In this document: positions 24,506 to 33,520 of the stretch, piece after piece
Layout: each line of letters opens with the position of its first letter
Position numbering within the stretch: position 1 is the first letter of the stretch
Origin: Bacteroidia bacterium
GTDB taxonomy: Bacteria > Bacteroidota > Bacteroidia > SpSt-205
Reading direction: 5' to 3'
Assembly (NCBI GenBank): GCA_025059535.1
Contig: JANXCX010000011.1
Span: forward strand, 1 to 64,000
DNA: 64,000 bases
Notes under the pieces: model-generated
Told to the model about the DNA's origin: nothing
What the model saw: only the letters and a program-made list of their open reading frames with translations
The model's database searches: none
Program-made: the position numbers and the translations under genes

Positions 24506-25584
24506 GCCTACTTATTGCGGCTGGCGGTACAGGGGGACATGTATTTCCGGCCCTTGCTGTAGCCCGCGCTTACCGAAGGCTTTATCCGCAGGCGCGCCTC
24601 TACTGGGTAGGGGTGCACGGCGGCCGCGAAGCCCGCTGGCTCAGCCAAGAAAATATCCCCTTCTACGGCCTCCACATCCGGGGCTGGCAACCTAAAAAGG
24701 GCTGGAAAAACCTCTTTCAACTCGGCTGGCTGCCCCTAGCGGCGGCCGAAGTGGGCTGGCTATTTAGGCGATGGCGAATTCAAGGCGTCTTTACTACGGG
24801 CGGCTACCCAGGCCTCATGCCAGGCCTATGGAGCGCCCTATTGCGAAAACCTTTAGTGATTTTAGAACTCAACCGGCATGCAGGTCGTACGGTTCGCTGG
24901 CTTGCTCCGTATGCGGAGCTTATCTTGGGTGCTTTTCCAGAGATAGAGGCCTTACCTAAAGGAAAAACGCCTGTCTTTGTTGGGGTACCCGTGCGCTTTG
25001 AGGTTGGGGAGAAGCAGCGCTATACCCCCGCTACCGCTCGCCAGGCCTGGGGCCTTGCGCCAGAAAGACCCGTAGTACTAGTACTGGGTGGGAGTGGGGG
25101 CTCCACCGCCCTCAATAGAGCTGTAGCCGCTGCTTTACCTGCTTGGCTAGCCGCTGGGGCTCAGATCATTTGGCAGGTTGGCGCACAGGCGCCGGCAGGG
25201 ATTACTCCCTCTGAAGCCCTCCGTATGATACCTTTTGTTGAGGATATGGCGCAGGCCTATAGTGCCGCCGACTTAGTAGTGAGCCGAGCAGGAGGCGCTA
25301 CTTTAGGTGAGCTGGCCTGGTGGGGCAAAGCCGCCGTACTCGTACCCTCGCCTCATGTAGCAGAGGACCACCAGCGCAAAAACGCCGCGTACTGGGCTCA
25401 AGCAGGGGCGGCCTACGTTGTAGCAGAGGAAGACCCCCAAGCCCTAGCCCAGGCCGTACTAAAACTCCTTCATGAGGCCTCGGCGCGCCAGGCCTTAGCT
25501 GCCGCTGCCCAGCGCCTTACCCAGCCCGACAGCGCTGTTCGCATCGCTCAGAAACTTCACGCCCTGCTCCATGGGGTTTCCTAA
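24502..25584 (+). CDS. murG: UDP-GlcNAc:undecaprenyl-PP-MurNAc-pentapeptide GlcNAc transferase
   Basis: MurG adds GlcNAc to lipid I, making lipid II at the inner face of the membrane. The 360-residue GT-B enzyme shows the N-terminal glycine loop 'AAGGTGGHVFPALAVA', 'GVFTTGGYPGLMPGL', 'VLVLGGSGGSTALNRAVAAAL' and the nucleotide-binding 'SRAGGATLGELAWWGKAAVLVPSPHVAEDHQRKNA', read as adjacent pieces. All catalytic regions are present and the length is typical. It is translationally coupled to ftsW (ATGA) and overlaps murC by 14 nt. Confidence 0.95.
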   Translation: MSLLIAAGGTGGHVFPALAVARAYRRLYPQARLYWVGVHGGREARWLSQENIPFYGLHIRGWQPKKGWKNLFQLGWLPLAAAEVGWLFRRWRIQGVFTTGGYPGLMPGLWSALLRKPLVILELNRHAGRTVRWLAPYAELILGAFPEIEALPKGKTPVFVGVPVRFEVGEKQRYTPATARQAWGLAPERPVVLVLGGSGGSTALNRAVAAALPAWLAAGAQIIWQVGAQAPAGITPSEALRMIPFVEDMAQAYSAADLVVSRAGGATLGELAWWGKAAVLVPSPHVAEDHQRKNAAYWAQAGAAYVVAEEDPQALAQAVLKLLHEASARQALAAAAQRLTQPDSAVRIAQKLHALLHGVS

Positions 25585-26887
25585 CCAGCTACGGCTGTGG
25601 GGCATTGGCGGGGTAGGCATGAGTGCGCTAGCCCAACACCTCCACGCCTTAGGTCATACCCTCTCTGGCTACGACCGCGAACCCTCCCCCTTTACGGCAC
25701 TCTTGGAAGGTTTAGGCATTCCCATAGACTACACCGCCCGGCCTGAGCCTATGGAAGCCATAGAGGGTATAATCTACACGCCGGCTATCCCCGAAGACTT
25801 TCTGGAATGGCGGTGGGTACGCCAGCGCAACCTTCCCGTATGGCGTCGGGCTCAGGCTTTGGCTGAGAGCGTAGCGCCTTTTCAGGTTGTAGCCACTGCG
25901 GGGGCCCACGGTAAAACTACCACCGCCGCCATCCTAACCTGGCTTCTCCATGCTGTGGGAGATACGCCTTACAGCTTTGTAGGGGGGCTGATGCGGAATT
26001 TTCAGCGCAACTATGTGGCGGGCACTACTACGCTGGCCGTCGTGGAGGCGGATGAGTACGACCGCGCCCTTCTCCTTCTCGAGCCCGCCTACGCTATCCT
26101 ACAAAGCCTAGATCCAGACCACTTGGAGATTTACGGCTCCGCTGAAGCCCTACGGGCTACTTACAGGACTTTCGTGGAGAAAGTAAAACACCTCGTGGTA
26201 GCCCCAGCTGGGCTGCCCGATTTAGGTCGGCCGCTTCTGCGATATAGCCTGCAGGCCTATCACCGAGAAGGCGAATGGACCTACTTCACCTACGCCTGGG
26301 AGGGCCGGCGGCGAGAGGCCGCGTGGCACCAAATAGGCCGGCACCTGGCGGAAAATGCCGCTGCGGCTCTTACCCTTCTGGAAGCCCTTGGCTACCCCAA
26401 GGATCGCCTCTTAGCCGCTCTCCCTGCCTTCGCCGGGGTGGAACGCCGAATGGAGATCTACACCCTTCCCGAAAAGCAGATAGTAGTGAGCGATTATGCC
26501 CACCACCCCACCGAAGTGCGTCGTACCCTCGAGGCCTTACGCGAAAGTTTTCCCCGTTATCGCCTTTTTGTCTTTTTTCAACCGCATTTATACAGCCGTA
26601 CGGCTTTTTTTGCGCCCGAATTTGGCGCAGCGCTCAGTCTAGCCGATAAGGTCATTCTTCTGCCAATTTACGCCGCCCGAGAAACTTCCACAGGAGAAGT
26701 AAGCCACAAATGGATTTCTCAACATCTCTCGGTAGACTTCGCCGAGCTTTTACCTTTGGAAACCGAAATGCGCGCCTTACTCACTCGCTACAAATCGCCT
26801 GAGCGCCCCACTATCTGGGCTTTCTTAGGCGCAGGGGACATCTATAAGTTGGCTGAGCTTGCTACCCGAATCCTTACAACAAAATAG
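25571..26887 (+). CDS. murC: UDP-N-acetylmuramate-L-alanine ligase
   Basis: MurC adds the first amino acid of the stem peptide. The 438-residue product has the N-terminal 'LRLWGIGGVGMSALAQHLHALGH' UDP-binding fold, the Mur-ligase P-loop 'ATAGAHGKTTTAAILTWLL', 'VVEADEYDRALLLLEP' and 'HLEIYGSAEALR', and a C-terminal 'DYAHHPTEVRRTLEALRESFPRYRL' segment. Length is near normal. It overlaps murG upstream and is followed after 2 nt by the ftsQ-like gene. Confidence 0.95.
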   Translation: MGFPNQLRLWGIGGVGMSALAQHLHALGHTLSGYDREPSPFTALLEGLGIPIDYTARPEPMEAIEGIIYTPAIPEDFLEWRWVRQRNLPVWRRAQALAESVAPFQVVATAGAHGKTTTAAILTWLLHAVGDTPYSFVGGLMRNFQRNYVAGTTTLAVVEADEYDRALLLLEPAYAILQSLDPDHLEIYGSAEALRATYRTFVEKVKHLVVAPAGLPDLGRPLLRYSLQAYHREGEWTYFTYAWEGRRREAAWHQIGRHLAENAAAALTLLEALGYPKDRLLAALPAFAGVERRMEIYTLPEKQIVVSDYAHHPTEVRRTLEALRESFPRYRLFVFFQPHLYSRTAFFAPEFGAALSLADKVILLPIYAARETSTGEVSHKWISQHLSVDFAELLPLETEMRALLTRYKSPERPTIWAFLGAGDIYKLAELATRILTTK

Positions 26888-26889
26888 CC

Positions 26890-27558
26890 ATGTCGTGGCG
26901 CTTATTTTTATCTCTTGCGGGTTTAGGGGCTGGGTGGACGGCAGGCAATCGGTTCTATCAGCAGCTTCAGAGCCGGGCGGGCTGGTGCCTGCATGGCGAA
27001 GGCCCACTCTGGGACAGCCTAGCCCTAGCCCGAAAATTCCTAAATGGCTCTCCCGCCCCTTCCCTGGCTTCACTTTGGGAGATATACCAAAAAATTCAGC
27101 ACGCCAGGCTATTTGAGAAAATAAAATTCTACTATACGGGTAATGGAGGGGTATGCGTTTGCCTAAAAACCCGATCGCCTTTAGCGCTAGTATCCCTACC
27201 TGGCCGGCAGTACTATGTGGATGCAAGCGGGCAGGCGCTAGAGGTAATTCGGCCTCTGCCTCTGCCAATTATTGAGGCTTTGCGATGGGATACCCTGGCC
27301 CTGCATACTTTCGCCGAGTGGTGGGCCTCTAACCCCTGGTTTTACCAGGCCACAAGCCATCTGAATCAGCGTACAGATGGAGTATGGGTAGGTCATCTGG
27401 AGATAGCGCCGGAGGATTTTATACTGGGCCGCTCGGAACATTTAGGAATCGCGCTAAGTCAGTGGCGCGTGTACCTACAGCGGGTTCAACCTCTTCTTGG
27501 TGCTAATAGCTGCAAGGAAGTACTCCTTTTCGTCCCTGGCCAAATTATCTGTCGATGA
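26890..27558 (+). CDS. FtsQ/DivIB-like cell division protein, divergent
   Basis: The 222-residue product has one N-terminal membrane helix (~1-20, 'MSWRLFLSLAGLGAGWTAG'). The segment 'CVCLKTRSPLALVSLPGRQYYVDASGQALEVI' fits the FtsQ beta-domain pattern, in which a basic 'R-x-P' strand leads to 'YxxD..G.xL'. A POTRA-like part may lie at ~45-90. Its place between murC and ftsA is exactly that of ftsQ in division clusters. FtsQ links the cytoplasmic ring to the septal synthase from the periplasmic side. Similarity is low, so the identity rests mainly on position, topology and that one motif. It overlaps ftsA by 4 nt. Confidence 0.72.
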   Translation: MSWRLFLSLAGLGAGWTAGNRFYQQLQSRAGWCLHGEGPLWDSLALARKFLNGSPAPSLASLWEIYQKIQHARLFEKIKFYYTGNGGVCVCLKTRSPLALVSLPGRQYYVDASGQALEVIRPLPLPIIEALRWDTLALHTFAEWWASNPWFYQATSHLNQRTDGVWVGHLEIAPEDFILGRSEHLGIALSQWRVYLQRVQPLLGANSCKEVLLFVPGQIICR

Positions 27559-28844
27559 GCCTTATGAGAGAGCTATACACGGTAGTCGATATTGGCACGC
27601 AGGAGGTACGCGTCCTCATCGGACAGCCCGAGGTAGGGGGTAAAGTGAGCATTTTAGGGCTAGGCATTCAGCCAGCCCAGGGAATAGATGAGCGAGGCGT
27701 AGCGAATGTGGAACGGCTTGTGGAATGCCTGCAGAAGGCCTTACGACAGGCCAGCCAACAGTCTAATGTAGCTGTACAGCGCGTGTGGGTCAGCCTCAAT
27801 CATATGGATCTGCACATGGAATGGACCCAAGCGATTATCACCTTTCCGCAGGCGGATCATGAGATTAGCTGGGCGGATTTGGAGCGGCTGCGCCAGCAGG
27901 CTATTCAGCGGCCAGCCCCCCCCGAAATGGAGCTAATCCATGCCATCCCGCAGGCCTATCGCCTAGACCATCGGCGCAACCTCCGTGATCCTATAGGGAT
28001 GACCGGCATGCGCCTTGAGGGAGACTTTTGCCTTCTGTATGCACCCAAGCCTCACCTAGCCATGCTGCGTAAATGCTTCCAGCGCTTAGGGCTAGAGGTA
28101 GAGGGCTTTGTAGCTAAAGCCCTTATGGAAGCCGAAGTATATCTCACGCCCGAGCAGAAAAGCTCGGGGGTCGCTCTACTCCATCTAGGCGCTCACGCCA
28201 CAACCATAATACTGTATGCGGATGGAATCTTGAAACATTTCGCTGTCTTACCCTTAGGCGGCCATCTAATTACCACGGATCTACGGGAAGCTCTGCGGGT
28301 TATCCTGATTCCCCAAGCCGAGCGCCTCAAGCGGGAACAAGGCGTAGCCTTAGCCGCTAAGGTAGCCGAGAATGATATTCTACGGCTGCGCATCCCGGGC
28401 TATGCCGAACCTATCAATGTCAAGCGGCGGTTTCTGGCTGAGGTAATTGAGGCGCGCCTTCAGGAGATACTACTTTTTGTAGCGCGAGAAATAGAAAAAG
28501 CTGGCCTTTTGCGTCGCTTGTACGGGGGCGTGCATTTGGCTGGAGGGGGCGCTCTTTTAGCCGAAATAGAGGCGGTGGTGGAGTACGTCTTGGGCGAACG
28601 GGCCATGAAGGTAGATGTAGCCCCTATTTTGGGGCGCGGGCTTACGGAGTCCGTGCAAAATCCCCGCCTAGCTGGGGCCGTGGCTACCCTTTATGCCGTA
28701 CCTAAGCTGCACGAGTTTATGCCTCCCCTTCCCACCACCAACGCACCCGAAAAGAAGCCGCCTATTGAAAGGGGTCGCTTCTTCCAAAAAATACGCACTT
28801 TCATAGAGACCAACTTCAAAATACCTCAGGACCTTATAAATTGA
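27555..28844 (+). CDS. ftsA: Cell division protein FtsA
   Basis: FtsA is the actin-like protein that anchors FtsZ filaments to the membrane. The 429-residue product has 'YTVVDIGTQEVRVLIG' (phosphate 1), the SHS2 1C domain, 'GVALLHLGAHATTIILYADG' (phosphate 2) and 'GGVHLAGGGALLAEIEAVV' (adenosine). It ends with a basic amphipathic helix ('RGRFFQKIRTFIETNF') that fits the membrane-targeting tail. The start at 27555 overlaps the ftsQ-like stop as ATGA; a second ATG lies 3 codons downstream. It is followed by ftsZ after 18 nt. Confidence 0.93.
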   Translation: MSLMRELYTVVDIGTQEVRVLIGQPEVGGKVSILGLGIQPAQGIDERGVANVERLVECLQKALRQASQQSNVAVQRVWVSLNHMDLHMEWTQAIITFPQADHEISWADLERLRQQAIQRPAPPEMELIHAIPQAYRLDHRRNLRDPIGMTGMRLEGDFCLLYAPKPHLAMLRKCFQRLGLEVEGFVAKALMEAEVYLTPEQKSSGVALLHLGAHATTIILYADGILKHFAVLPLGGHLITTDLREALRVILIPQAERLKREQGVALAAKVAENDILRLRIPGYAEPINVKRRFLAEVIEARLQEILLFVAREIEKAGLLRRLYGGVHLAGGGALLAEIEAVVEYVLGERAMKVDVAPILGRGLTESVQNPRLAGAVATLYAVPKLHEFMPPLPTTNAPEKKPPIERGRFFQKIRTFIETNFKIPQDLIN

Positions 28845-28862
28845 AACTAAAAAAAAGCCTAT

Positions 28863-30158
28863 ATGAGCCTTTCCTTTGTTTCGGACAGTGCCCCACCCAT
28901 CATTATGGTACTCGGGGTAGGGGGTGCGGGCTGCAACGCCGTGGGAAATATGTACCAGTTAGGTATCCATGGCGTAGACTTCGTGGTATGTAATACGGAT
29001 AGTCAGGTTTTAGGGCGGAGTGCGGTGCCTAATCGGCTGCTTATTGGCCAAAAGCTGACGGGCGGGCTTGGTTGTGGGGCTGACCCCGACCGGGGCCGCC
29101 AAGCCGCCGAAGAAAGCCTGGAGGAGATTCGGGGGCTTTTTGCCCCGCACACCCGAATGGTATTTTTGACGGCGGGCTTAGGCGGTGGAACGGGTACCGG
29201 GGCGCTCCCCGTAATTGCTGAAGTCTGCCAAAGCCTTCAGCTGCTCACCGTAGCGGTAGTATCGCTGCCCTTCACCTTTGAAGGGGAAATGCGCCGCCGC
29301 AATGCCCTCAAGGGTCTCCAAGCGCTAGAAGAACGCGTAGATGCCCTCGTAGTTATCCACAACGACAACATCCTGCGAGTGGCCTCCAAAAACATGCCCC
29401 AGAAAAAAGCCTTCCTCATGGCCGACCAAGTCCTGTATAGGGCCGTGCGCGGGATTGCCGAAATCATCACTAAGCCCGGCTATATAAATGTGGACTTTGC
29501 CGACGTCTCTACGGTGATGCGGCGCGGCGGCTATGCCCTCTTAGGGATGTCTACCCAGCGCGGGGAAAATCGCGCTCTCATGGCGGTGGAAGAGGCGCTC
29601 AGCTCACCCCTGCTGGAGGCTATAGACCTGCGCGGGGCCCGTGGCTTACTGGTAAATATCACCGCCTCAGAAGATACGCTGACCGTCCAAGAGACCGAGC
29701 AAATTATGGTCCGAATCCGTGAGGCCCTGGGGGAAACGGATACCCAGCTCATTATGGGGCAGGTCTTTGACGCCGAAGCGGGAGAAGAGCTGAGTTTGAC
29801 CTTGATTGCCACGGGCCTTAACCGGCCCGCTTCTATAGAGCAGTCCTTGCGCACCCTGCCGCCTAAGGAAAAAAAGCCTTCTCCACCTCCCTTAGAGATG
29901 GAACTTCCTCTAAGCACCGAGCCACCTATTCCCTCCTCTTCTGAACCGCCGCGAACCGCTTCGTGGAACCTAGAAGAGCGGCTGCGCGAGCTGGCCCAGG
30001 ATCCCCGTGCGCTAGAGCGGGCGCGGCATTCGCCAGCCTTTCACCGCTATGGGATTACGCCTCCCCCGCTTTCAACGGCTCGGATAGAACCCATAGAAGG
30101 CGTTGACCTTCCCATTCTACGCCGCCAAAACCCGCGCCTCTACGATAACGCCGACTAA
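28863..30158 (+). CDS. ftsZ: Cell division protein FtsZ
   Basis: FtsZ is the tubulin-like GTPase that forms the division ring. The 431-residue product carries 'IMVLGVGGAGCNAVGNMY', the tubulin signature 'LTAGLGGGTGTGALPVIAE' and the T7 synergy loop 'YINVDFADVSTVMRRGG'. After residue ~320 comes a Pro/Glu/Ser-rich linker. The C-terminal peptide 'DLPILRRQNPRLYDNAD' fits the Bacteroidota form of the FtsA-binding tail. The 18-nt upstream spacer is A-rich without a Shine-Dalgarno sequence. Its TAA overlaps the next ATG (TAATG). Confidence 0.97.
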   Translation: MSLSFVSDSAPPIIMVLGVGGAGCNAVGNMYQLGIHGVDFVVCNTDSQVLGRSAVPNRLLIGQKLTGGLGCGADPDRGRQAAEESLEEIRGLFAPHTRMVFLTAGLGGGTGTGALPVIAEVCQSLQLLTVAVVSLPFTFEGEMRRRNALKGLQALEERVDALVVIHNDNILRVASKNMPQKKAFLMADQVLYRAVRGIAEIITKPGYINVDFADVSTVMRRGGYALLGMSTQRGENRALMAVEEALSSPLLEAIDLRGARGLLVNITASEDTLTVQETEQIMVRIREALGETDTQLIMGQVFDAEAGEELSLTLIATGLNRPASIEQSLRTLPPKEKKPSPPPLEMELPLSTEPPIPSSSEPPRTASWNLEERLRELAQDPRALERARHSPAFHRYGITPPPLSTARIEPIEGVDLPILRRQNPRLYDNAD

Positions 30159-30616
30159 TGCCGCAATGGTGGCTACGCTATGCCCGCCTTTGGATGGTGG
30201 CCCTTGAGGCACGCACCGAGCTCGTTTTAGGGCGTTGGGTCGCGCGCACCCTAGCGGTGATATTCCTTGGCCTAGCCGCGACTTTTACGCTCACTTTAGC
30301 CACCCTAGCCCTTATCACGGTAATAGCTGGCTTTCCGCGGTGGGGGTTAGCTTTCGGTCTGGCGGCCCTTGTATGGATGGGCTTTAGTTGGCTTCTGACC
30401 CTTTTTTTACCGCGCTGGCTGTACCGCCGGCTGATGGCGCGCCAATCCTTATACCGCTTACGGCTGGCCCAAGCGGGCATGCGCCTGATTGAGCGGACAG
30501 CCGCCCTTCCCTCTACCCAACCGTCGGCTTTGCTTAATTTACTTCCTTCTCTCCTACCCATCCTATGGAAGAGGGTGATTTGGCCTATTCTGCGGCGATG
30601 GCTACCTTTCCGCTAG
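30158..30616 (+). CDS. Small membrane protein, holin-X/YqjE-like
   Basis: The 152-residue product has two adjacent hydrophobic segments ('TLAVIFLGLAATFTLTLATLALITVIAG' at ~30-57 and 'GLAFGLAALVWMGFSWLLTLFL' at ~63-84, partly quoted) between basic, amphipathic flanks. This layout resembles the putative Actinobacterial holin-X/YqjE family, whose role is unknown. It is coupled to ftsZ by TAATG and overlaps the GGGP synthase start. I would not infer lysis activity; an envelope role near the division genes is possible but untested. Confidence 0.6.
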   Translation: MPQWWLRYARLWMVALEARTELVLGRWVARTLAVIFLGLAATFTLTLATLALITVIAGFPRWGLAFGLAALVWMGFSWLLTLFLPRWLYRRLMARQSLYRLRLAQAGMRLIERTAALPSTQPSALLNLLPSLLPILWKRVIWPILRRWLPFR

Positions 30617-31353
30617 GCAGGTGGGGCGAAACGCTTAGCCAGAGTGCCCCCCGGCCAGTTTGGCTGATCGATCCGGACTACCTTCCGCTGGAGCGATACC
30701 CTCAGGCGGCCGAGGCCTATCTCCAAGCTGGCGGAAAATGGGCGTTAGTAGGCGGCAGCCTGGCTTACCAGACCGACTTAGCCCGCTGGTGCGAAAAAGC
30801 CCGCCCTTTAGCCCCTCTCCCTCTCCTCCTTTTTCCTGGCAGCCCCCTCCACCTTAACCCCGCCGTAGATGCGGTGCTCTTCCTCTTCTTAGCCAGTGGA
30901 CGCAACCCCTATTACCTCATCGGCGCCCATGTAGAAGCGGCGCCCCTCCTTTACCGCTGGCGGAAGGAAGTCTTACCTACCACCTACTTGCTGGTGGGAA
31001 CTTTAGAGCACCTCCGCACGGTGCATTACCTCACCCACACGCTACCCATACCACCCGATAGGCCCGAACTCCTGCAAGCCACCGCGCTAGCGGGACTATA
31101 TTTAGGGCAGCGCTTTTTGTATGTAGATGCGGGTAGTGGGGCGAAAACTTTCTGTCCGCCAGATACTATTCAAGCGCTGCGCGCCGTTACCTCAGCGCCT
31201 CTTTTCGTTGGGGGGGGTATTCGGACGGCTCAGGCGGTAGCCGAACTAATTGCGGCTGGCGCCACCTTCCCCGTAATCGGCACCGCCGCCGAAAAAGCCA
31301 CCTGCGCCCGCCACTTCTGGGAAGAAATTTTTGCCCTATGCCCCTCCACCTAA
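30598..31353 (+). CDS. Geranylgeranylglyceryl phosphate synthase-like prenyltransferase
   Basis: Family members join a polyprenyl diphosphate to sn-glycerol 1-phosphate by an ether bond, as in archaeal lipids. The 251-residue TIM-barrel shows 'PVWLIDPDYLPLER' (strand 1 Asp), 'GGKWALVGGSLAYQ', 'FPGSPLHLNPAVDAVLFLFL', 'GRNPYYLIGAHVEAAPLL', 'FLYVDAGSGAKTFCP' and 'PLFVGGGIRTAQAV', all group-II GGGPS motifs. I place the start at ATG 30598, giving the usual N-terminus; the frame also allows 30565. Bacteroidota carry such enzymes, but their physiological product is little studied. Confidence 0.88.
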   Translation: MATFPLGRWGETLSQSAPRPVWLIDPDYLPLERYPQAAEAYLQAGGKWALVGGSLAYQTDLARWCEKARPLAPLPLLLFPGSPLHLNPAVDAVLFLFLASGRNPYYLIGAHVEAAPLLYRWRKEVLPTTYLLVGTLEHLRTVHYLTHTLPIPPDRPELLQATALAGLYLGQRFLYVDAGSGAKTFCPPDTIQALRAVTSAPLFVGGGIRTAQAVAELIAAGATFPVIGTAAEKATCARHFWEEIFALCPST

Positions 31354-32171
31354 CGCTTTTTCTCTACGCTATCCTGGGCGATTTAGATTTTTCTCGGGGC
31401 AAATGGACCCTTGTGGGTGTTAGCCTACCGAATTATGCGCCGCATCCGCTCCAGCAGCGCTTCTCGGCTTTCCTCCTTCAGGATTCCGCTATCCTGTGCG
31501 AGATGCAAAAGCTCTGGGTAGGGCGGACTTTCTACGAAGACTATTGCGATTACCACTTCGCCCTCAAGCTCTATGAAGGGCGCACCCTTCGCAAGACCCT
31601 TAAAGTGAATCTCCGCTGCGGCTACATCACCGAAGGCGTCTTTTCCTACAGCTTTTCACCGGAATGGCTAGAGCGCTTTGCCTCGGCTTTTCGCCCTATC
31701 TACTGGTCGCGCGTGTGGTTTCGTTATAACGAGCGTCTCCAGCTGGCCGTACGCGCCTTGCTGGAAGCGGAAGAGGTTTTCTTTTATGAAGAGCCCGAGC
31801 CATATCTTTTTGAAGGGAAATTCATTTTAGCCTGGGATAGCCTACCCTGGCGGGTGGATCGCGACTCACTGTATAGGGCCGTCCAAGCAAAGGTAATGGC
31901 CGCTTTCCCGCCGGGCCGTGTCTATGTGCGGCCCTACTTCTTCTACCTAGATGATAAGGCCCTTCTGCATTTTCGGTTTGAGGTTTTTTGCAACCGAGTG
32001 GATTTTGAGGCGTATGGGCGGCGCTTACCTTTCTCTGTAAGCTGGCAGCCCCACATCCAGCCCGGCGAGGCTAAGCGGCTGATTTTGATTGGGGTAAATC
32101 GGGAAAAATTTCTGGCTTATGTGCACGCCTGGCAGCAGAAGCATGGGGCCGTTTCGGAAATGCCCGACTAA
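31338..32171 (+). CDS. Unknown protein, 277 residues
   Basis: I do not recognise this protein. It is a soluble-looking sequence rich in Tyr, Phe, Arg and Leu, with no signal peptide, no Cys motif and no nucleotide-binding motif. Internal phrases are 'CDYHFALKLYEGRTLRKTLKVNLRCGY' (in two parts) and 'YVRPYFFYLDDKALLHFRFEVFC'. The ATG overlaps the end of the GGGP synthase gene by 16 nt, so it belongs to the division/lipid operon as its last member. Its last 101 nt run antisense to the end of the symporter gene. Confidence 0.7.
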   Translation: MPLHLTLFLYAILGDLDFSRGKWTLVGVSLPNYAPHPLQQRFSAFLLQDSAILCEMQKLWVGRTFYEDYCDYHFALKLYEGRTLRKTLKVNLRCGYITEGVFSYSFSPEWLERFASAFRPIYWSRVWFRYNERLQLAVRALLEAEEVFFYEEPEPYLFEGKFILAWDSLPWRVDRDSLYRAVQAKVMAAFPPGRVYVRPYFFYLDDKALLHFRFEVFCNRVDFEAYGRRLPFSVSWQPHIQPGEAKRLILIGVNREKFLAYVHAWQQKHGAVSEMPD

Positions 32172-33519
32172 GTAGCCACATTCCCCCGCCGCTTCCCAGC
32201 GCTATCCAGCCTATACTCCCGTACCCTAAGTCCCAATTTAGCCCGTACTCTATTACCACCGCTAATCCAAGCGAGCCTACCACGCCCCAAGGCACTAGCC
32301 CTTCCCTTATCGGAACACCCAGACGGGAAAAAAGAAAAAGCCCTAAAAGAGGCCCATAAAGATAGCCAGAAAATTTGAGAAAAGTTTGAAGGATCAGTCC
32401 TTTTGGAGATAGATGCTGATACAGTAGCATAAGGGCCCAGAAAATACCCGTCCACATGAGAAGGATGAGATTTTTCATGCGGAGGGTTTCGTAGCGGGCT
32501 GGCAGAAGATTACGCAGCGTAGCCGTGGTAAGGGCCGCTAGGGTACCATCCGCGCTGGAAAGCGCCGCCGACGCTACCCCTAGCACAAAAAGAACCTGGA
32601 AAAGGCCCCCTTCGTGCCGTACTACTTCGGCAAAGATTCGGTCCGGCTGACTTACGATTAGCCCTTTGCTCTGCGCATAGGCCCAAAGCAGACTGCCCAG
32701 AAAAAGAAAAAGCCCATTCACGGGAAGGAGTAGTAAGCCATACAGGAGTATATTCTTCTGAGCGGCACGCAGGGTGGGCAGGCTGAGATTTTTTTGCATT
32801 TGGTCTTGGTCCAAGCCGGTCATGGCCAGCGCTATCAGCACCCCTCCTAAGAAGTCCTTGAGGAAAAAGTGGGGGTGGGCCAGCTGAAGCTCAATAACGC
32901 GCGGGAAATGGAACTCGGACCTAAGGGCCTCTGGCCAAAGCAGAGCCACCGTAATTGCTGCCGCCGAAAGAAAAAGGGTGGTCTGGAAAAGATCCGTATA
33001 AATGATGGCCGCTATCCCCGTGCGCAAAGTATAGAGTAGGATGAGAGCGAGGCTGAGGGCAGCCAGAAGTGGGAGGGGCATAGCATTTAGGAAGGGCTGA
33101 AGGGCCCACAAGGCTAAAAAGAGCCGCAGGCTACTCCCAAAGCCACGCGCTAAGAGGAAAAATACGGCAGCGGTCTTTTCCGCAGCTGGGCCAAGGGTAT
33201 GCCGGAAATACTCGTAAATAGAGGCTTGGGCATGGCGGTAGTAAAGGGGGAGGAGTCCCCAGGCAATTATTCCATATCCAACTAAATAGCCTACTACCAC
33301 TTGTAGGTAAGTCCAGCCTTGGCTTTGGACGCTGGCAGGCACCCCTAGAAAGGTAAGGCCTGAGAGGGCGGTACCGACCATGCCGTAGCTCACCCATAGC
33401 CAGTGCGTCCGCCGCCCCGCCACATAGTAGGTATTTAGCGTGGAGCTCCCATACCAGCGACCTGCCCAATAGCTTATACCCCACAAAGCCCCTATGTAGG
33501 CCAAAATTACCCACGCCAC
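32071..33519 (-). CDS. Sodium:solute symporter (SSS family)
   Basis: The 482-residue protein has about 13 hydrophobic segments. N-terminal 'STLNTYYVAGRRTHWLWVSYGM', 'ALSGLTFLGVPASVQSQGW' and 'SIYEYFRHTLGPAAEKTAAVFF' are typical of SSS proteins, and 'GVASAALSSADGTLAALTTATLRNLL' contains the conserved SSSADG segment of TM8 near the sodium site. The solute is not readable. The start is GTG 33519, one base after the upstream stop. The hydrophilic C-terminal tail (about the last 30 residues) is coded by the 101-nt region that overlaps the convergent unknown gene. Confidence 0.9.
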   Translation of the reverse strand: MAWVILAYIGALWGISYWAGRWYGSSTLNTYYVAGRRTHWLWVSYGMVGTALSGLTFLGVPASVQSQGWTYLQVVVGYLVGYGIIAWGLLPLYYRHAQASIYEYFRHTLGPAAEKTAAVFFLLARGFGSSLRLFLALWALQPFLNAMPLPLLAALSLALILLYTLRTGIAAIIYTDLFQTTLFLSAAAITVALLWPEALRSEFHFPRVIELQLAHPHFFLKDFLGGVLIALAMTGLDQDQMQKNLSLPTLRAAQKNILLYGLLLLPVNGLFLFLGSLLWAYAQSKGLIVSQPDRIFAEVVRHEGGLFQVLFVLGVASAALSSADGTLAALTTATLRNLLPARYETLRMKNLILLMWTGIFWALMLLYQHLSPKGLILQTFLKFSGYLYGPLLGLFLFSRLGVPIREGLVPWGVVGSLGLAVVIEYGLNWDLGYGSIGWIALGSGGGMWLLSRAFPKRPHASAARRAHKPEIFPDLPQSKSAA

Positions 33520-33520
33520 C

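Noticed and set aside
30158-30616. Phage holin or prophage remnant
   Set aside because: Only two hydrophobic helices support it, no phage genes are near, and it is embedded in the division cluster.
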